Shown here piece by piece: positions 8,501 to 9,258 of a DNA stretch of 9,258 bases. The notes beneath the pieces are model-generated. The model was not told the DNA's origin, made no database searches, and worked only from the letters and a program-made list of their open reading frames with translations. This stretch comes from Thermodesulfobacteriaceae bacterium. GTDB lineage: Bacteria; Desulfobacterota; Dissulfuribacteria; Dissulfuribacterales; UBA3076. Location of the stretch: contig DTYO01000176.1 of the NCBI GenBank assembly GCA_012961845.1, forward strand, positions 1 to 9,258, read 5' to 3'. Made by a program: the position numbers and the translations under genes. Position 1 is the stretch's first letter; each line of letters begins with the position of its first letter.

Positions 8501-8593
8501 TGTCCAGTGCTTGCCATCAGTATGGGTGGCTTTACGGATGAGATTATCATGGCCCAGATCCATGCATTCGGCGGCGACGGCTGTGGGCAGTAA
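5561..8593 (+). CDS. hdrA: selenocysteine-containing HdrA-type FAD/iron-sulfur subunit (TGA at codon 58)
   Basis: Flavin subunit of heterodisulfide-reductase-type complexes; in Hdr-Mvh systems its FAD performs electron bifurcation. The frame gives 1010 residues if the TGA at 5732-5734 is read as selenocysteine. Order: FAD site VLGGGVAG (9-16); TFPTNDCSL-Sec (49-58), where the family has CxxC; ferredoxin cysteines 107, 110, 113, 117 and 154, 162, 165, 169; QCVGSR (from 251); HdrA amino-terminal motif VCHCGVNI (from 457); second FAD site GGGAAG (597-602); second QCVGSR (743); and a C-terminal ferredoxin with cysteines 938, 941, 944, 948 and 971, 974, 977, 981. It is longer than the ~650-residue methanogen HdrA because the flavin module occurs twice. 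ATG 5561 is the only good start: an in-frame stop lies at 5540 and homology begins at once, though the ribosome binding site is weak (CGGGG). It precedes mvhD by 117 bases. Confidence 0.92.
5732..5771 (+). promoter_or_regulatory. hdrA selenocysteine codon and candidate SECIS hairpin
   Basis: TGA 5732-5734 is in frame with strong homology on both sides. Downstream, GAGGCC (5756-5761) pairs with GGTCTC (5766-5771), six pairs including one G-U, around the loop GGTC (5762-5765). The loop starts 27 bases after the TGA, inside the 16-37 base range usual for bacterial SECIS. Its GGU core is like the SelB-binding loop of Escherichia coli fdhF. Read-through is inferred, not shown. Confidence 0.8.
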
Positions 8594-8607
8594 CCGTTGA
8601 GAACGGT
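8593..8607 (+). other. short perfect hairpin at the hdrA stop codon
   Basis: ACCGTT (8593-8598), loop GAG, AACGGT (8602-8607): six perfect pairs with no T-run after them, so not a standard terminator. Further on, CCCGG (8613-8617) and CCGGG (8647-8651) followed by TTTTT (8652-8656) could form a terminator, but only with a 29-base loop. I treat hdrA and mvhD as possibly co-transcribed. A TATTAT at 8681-8686 is a possible -10 box without a good -35 partner. Confidence 0.3.
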
Positions 8608-8710
8608 CGACGCCCGGCTGATTTGCGCTGCATGAGGTGGTCCGGTCCGGGTTTTTAGACATTTAGTATTTTGGCAAGGGTATTATCAATCAAGAGTTAA
8701 GGAGATAACC

Positions 8711-9133
8711 ATGACCCAGGAGGGTTTCAATCCGCGCATCTTGGGCTTCTTTTGCAACTGGTGCTGCTATGCAGCAGCCGATTCCGCCGGCGTATCCCGC
8801 TACCAGTATCCTCCAAATGTACGGGTGATCAGGGTAATGTGTACTGGCAGAATTGATACCAGATTCATTCTGGAGGCCTTTAAATGTGGAGCTGACGGAG
8901 TGTTTACCGGTGGCTGACACCTCGGCGAATGTCATTACCAGTCTGGTAATTACGAAGCAATGGTTATGGCGGAGACCTGTCGGCAGATGTTGAAGGATAT
9001 AGGGGTGAAGCCTGAAAGACTTGCCCTAGAGTGGGCTTCTGCTGCAGAAGGTCCCAGATATGTAGAGCTTATTACGCAGTATACAGCTAGAATCACTGAA
9101 ATGGGCCCGCTGGGTGAAGGGGAAGGTGATTGA
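8711..9133 (+). CDS. mvhD: selenocysteine-containing MvhD/FrhD-type [2Fe-2S] subunit (TGA at codon 69)
   Basis: Small iron-sulfur protein that passes electrons between a hydrogenase, formate dehydrogenase or other partner and HdrA. With the TGA at 8915-8917 read as selenocysteine it has 140 residues, the normal family length. Diagnostic features are FFCNWCCYAAADSAG (13-27, Cys15 and Cys18), QYPPNVRVIRVMCTGR (32-47, Cys44), GADGVFTGG-Sec-HLGECHYQSGN (60-79; Sec69 where homologues have Cys, then Cys74), and the carboxy-terminal WASAAEGPRY region. These cysteines and Sec69 are the likely [2Fe-2S] ligands. The ATG has AAGGAGA (8699-8705) five bases upstream. Stopping at the TGA would leave a 68-residue fragment lacking the most conserved motif. 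Its place after hdrA matches the known HdrA-MvhD pairing. Confidence 0.92.
8915..8950 (+). promoter_or_regulatory. mvhD selenocysteine codon and candidate SECIS hairpin
   Basis: After TGA 8915-8917, ATTACC (8934-8939) pairs perfectly with GGTAAT (8945-8950) around the loop AGTCT (8940-8944). The loop begins 22 bases after the TGA, within bacterial SECIS spacing. It resembles the AGGUCU loop of Escherichia coli fdhF but lacks one G. The hairpin also encodes conserved MvhD residues (HYQSGN), so coding and RNA constraints overlap here. Confidence 0.75.
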
Positions 9134-9258
9134 GGTGGTAAATCTCCCAGGGGCCCTCTTTAAAGAGGTGAAAGTAAAGCCTGCCGTGGATTTGTCACAG
9201 GAAATGCTTAGCTTGCATCCTTCATTAGGTAAGATAGTAAAAGTATGTGCAGACTTCA
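9114..9258 (+). CDS. possible 5' end of the next gene, cut by the window
   Basis: One frame stays open to the window edge. It could start at GTG 9114, 9126 or 9135, or at ATG 9204; the first two would overlap the mvhD end. The translation includes PGALFKEVKVKPAVDLSQEM and ends KVCADF, just where the window stops. I do not recognise it. By analogy with other HdrA-MvhD clusters an iron-sulfur partner (HdrC- or HdrB-like) or a methylene-THF reductase gene could follow, and the terminal cysteine would suit the former, but this is a guess. The length is short enough to be chance. Confidence 0.3.
   Translation, partial: MKGKVIEVVNLPGALFKEVKVKPAVDLSQEMLSLHPSLGKIVKVCADF
9155..9168. repeat. 14-base perfect palindrome after mvhD
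   Basis: CCTCTTTAAAGAGG is perfectly self-complementary and lies 22 bases after the mvhD stop, next to a second palindrome GGGCCC (9151-9156). As RNA it would make only a small hairpin. It may be a protein-binding dyad or chance. Confidence 0.3.

Noticed and set aside
5801..8593. hdrA starting at 5801
   Set aside because: That position is an internal TTG. The upstream 80 codons encode the conserved FAD-binding glycine motif and the CSL-Sec motif, so 5561 is the true start.
8711..8917. a complete 68-residue protein
   Set aside because: MvhD proteins are about 140 residues, and the remainder, including the ECHY motif, continues in frame after the TGA.
215..8950. shared GGTAAT/ATTACC hexamers in the fhs promoter dyad and the mvhD SECIS stem
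   Set aside because: The arms are in opposite order with different spacing, and the mvhD copy is explained by coding plus SECIS pairing, so the match is probably chance.
1..9258. CRISPR arrays, insertion sequences, tRNA or rRNA genes
   Set aside because: No regularly spaced repeats, transposase frames, terminal inverted repeats, cloverleaf or rRNA-like segments were seen.

Overview
The window reads as a chromosomal segment of an anaerobic bacterium that runs the Wood-Ljungdahl (reductive acetyl-CoA) pathway. It most resembles a sulfate-reducing or syntrophic Desulfobacterota (deltaproteobacterial) lineage. That placement is an inference from gene content (fhs, folD, CO dehydrogenase, a ~1000-residue HdrA, MvhD), from two selenocysteine codons, and from recalled family resemblance, not from a database search. 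All recognised genes lie on the + strand.

Layout. Positions 1-453 hold no convincing gene, only a candidate promoter, inverted repeats and a strong ribosome binding site. Then come fhs (454-2217), a terminator-like hairpin, and a 276-base gap with further hairpins. folD (2494-3381) and a cooS-type Ni-Fe CO dehydrogenase (3472-5466) follow, then a convincing rho-independent terminator. After it lie hdrA (5561-8593) and mvhD (8711-9133). The last ~125 bases carry an open frame that may be the start of the next gene.

Both hdrA and mvhD are interrupted by one in-frame TGA, at exactly the position where the family has a conserved cysteine. In each case a small stem-loop sits at bacterial SECIS distance. 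They are therefore read as two adjacent selenoprotein genes (Sec58 in HdrA, Sec69 in MvhD), not pseudogenes. A standard gene caller would truncate both.

Function. Fhs and bifunctional FolD cover formate to methylene-tetrahydrofolate. CooS supplies or oxidises CO using low-potential electrons. HdrA and MvhD are the flavin and [2Fe-2S] parts of a heterodisulfide-reductase-type module, which in acetogens is associated with methylene-THF reductase. The segment is thus a carbon-and-electron module of the acetyl-CoA pathway, usable for CO2 fixation or, in reverse, for acetate oxidation. The acs genes, cooC, metF/metV and hdrB/hdrC are not in the window.
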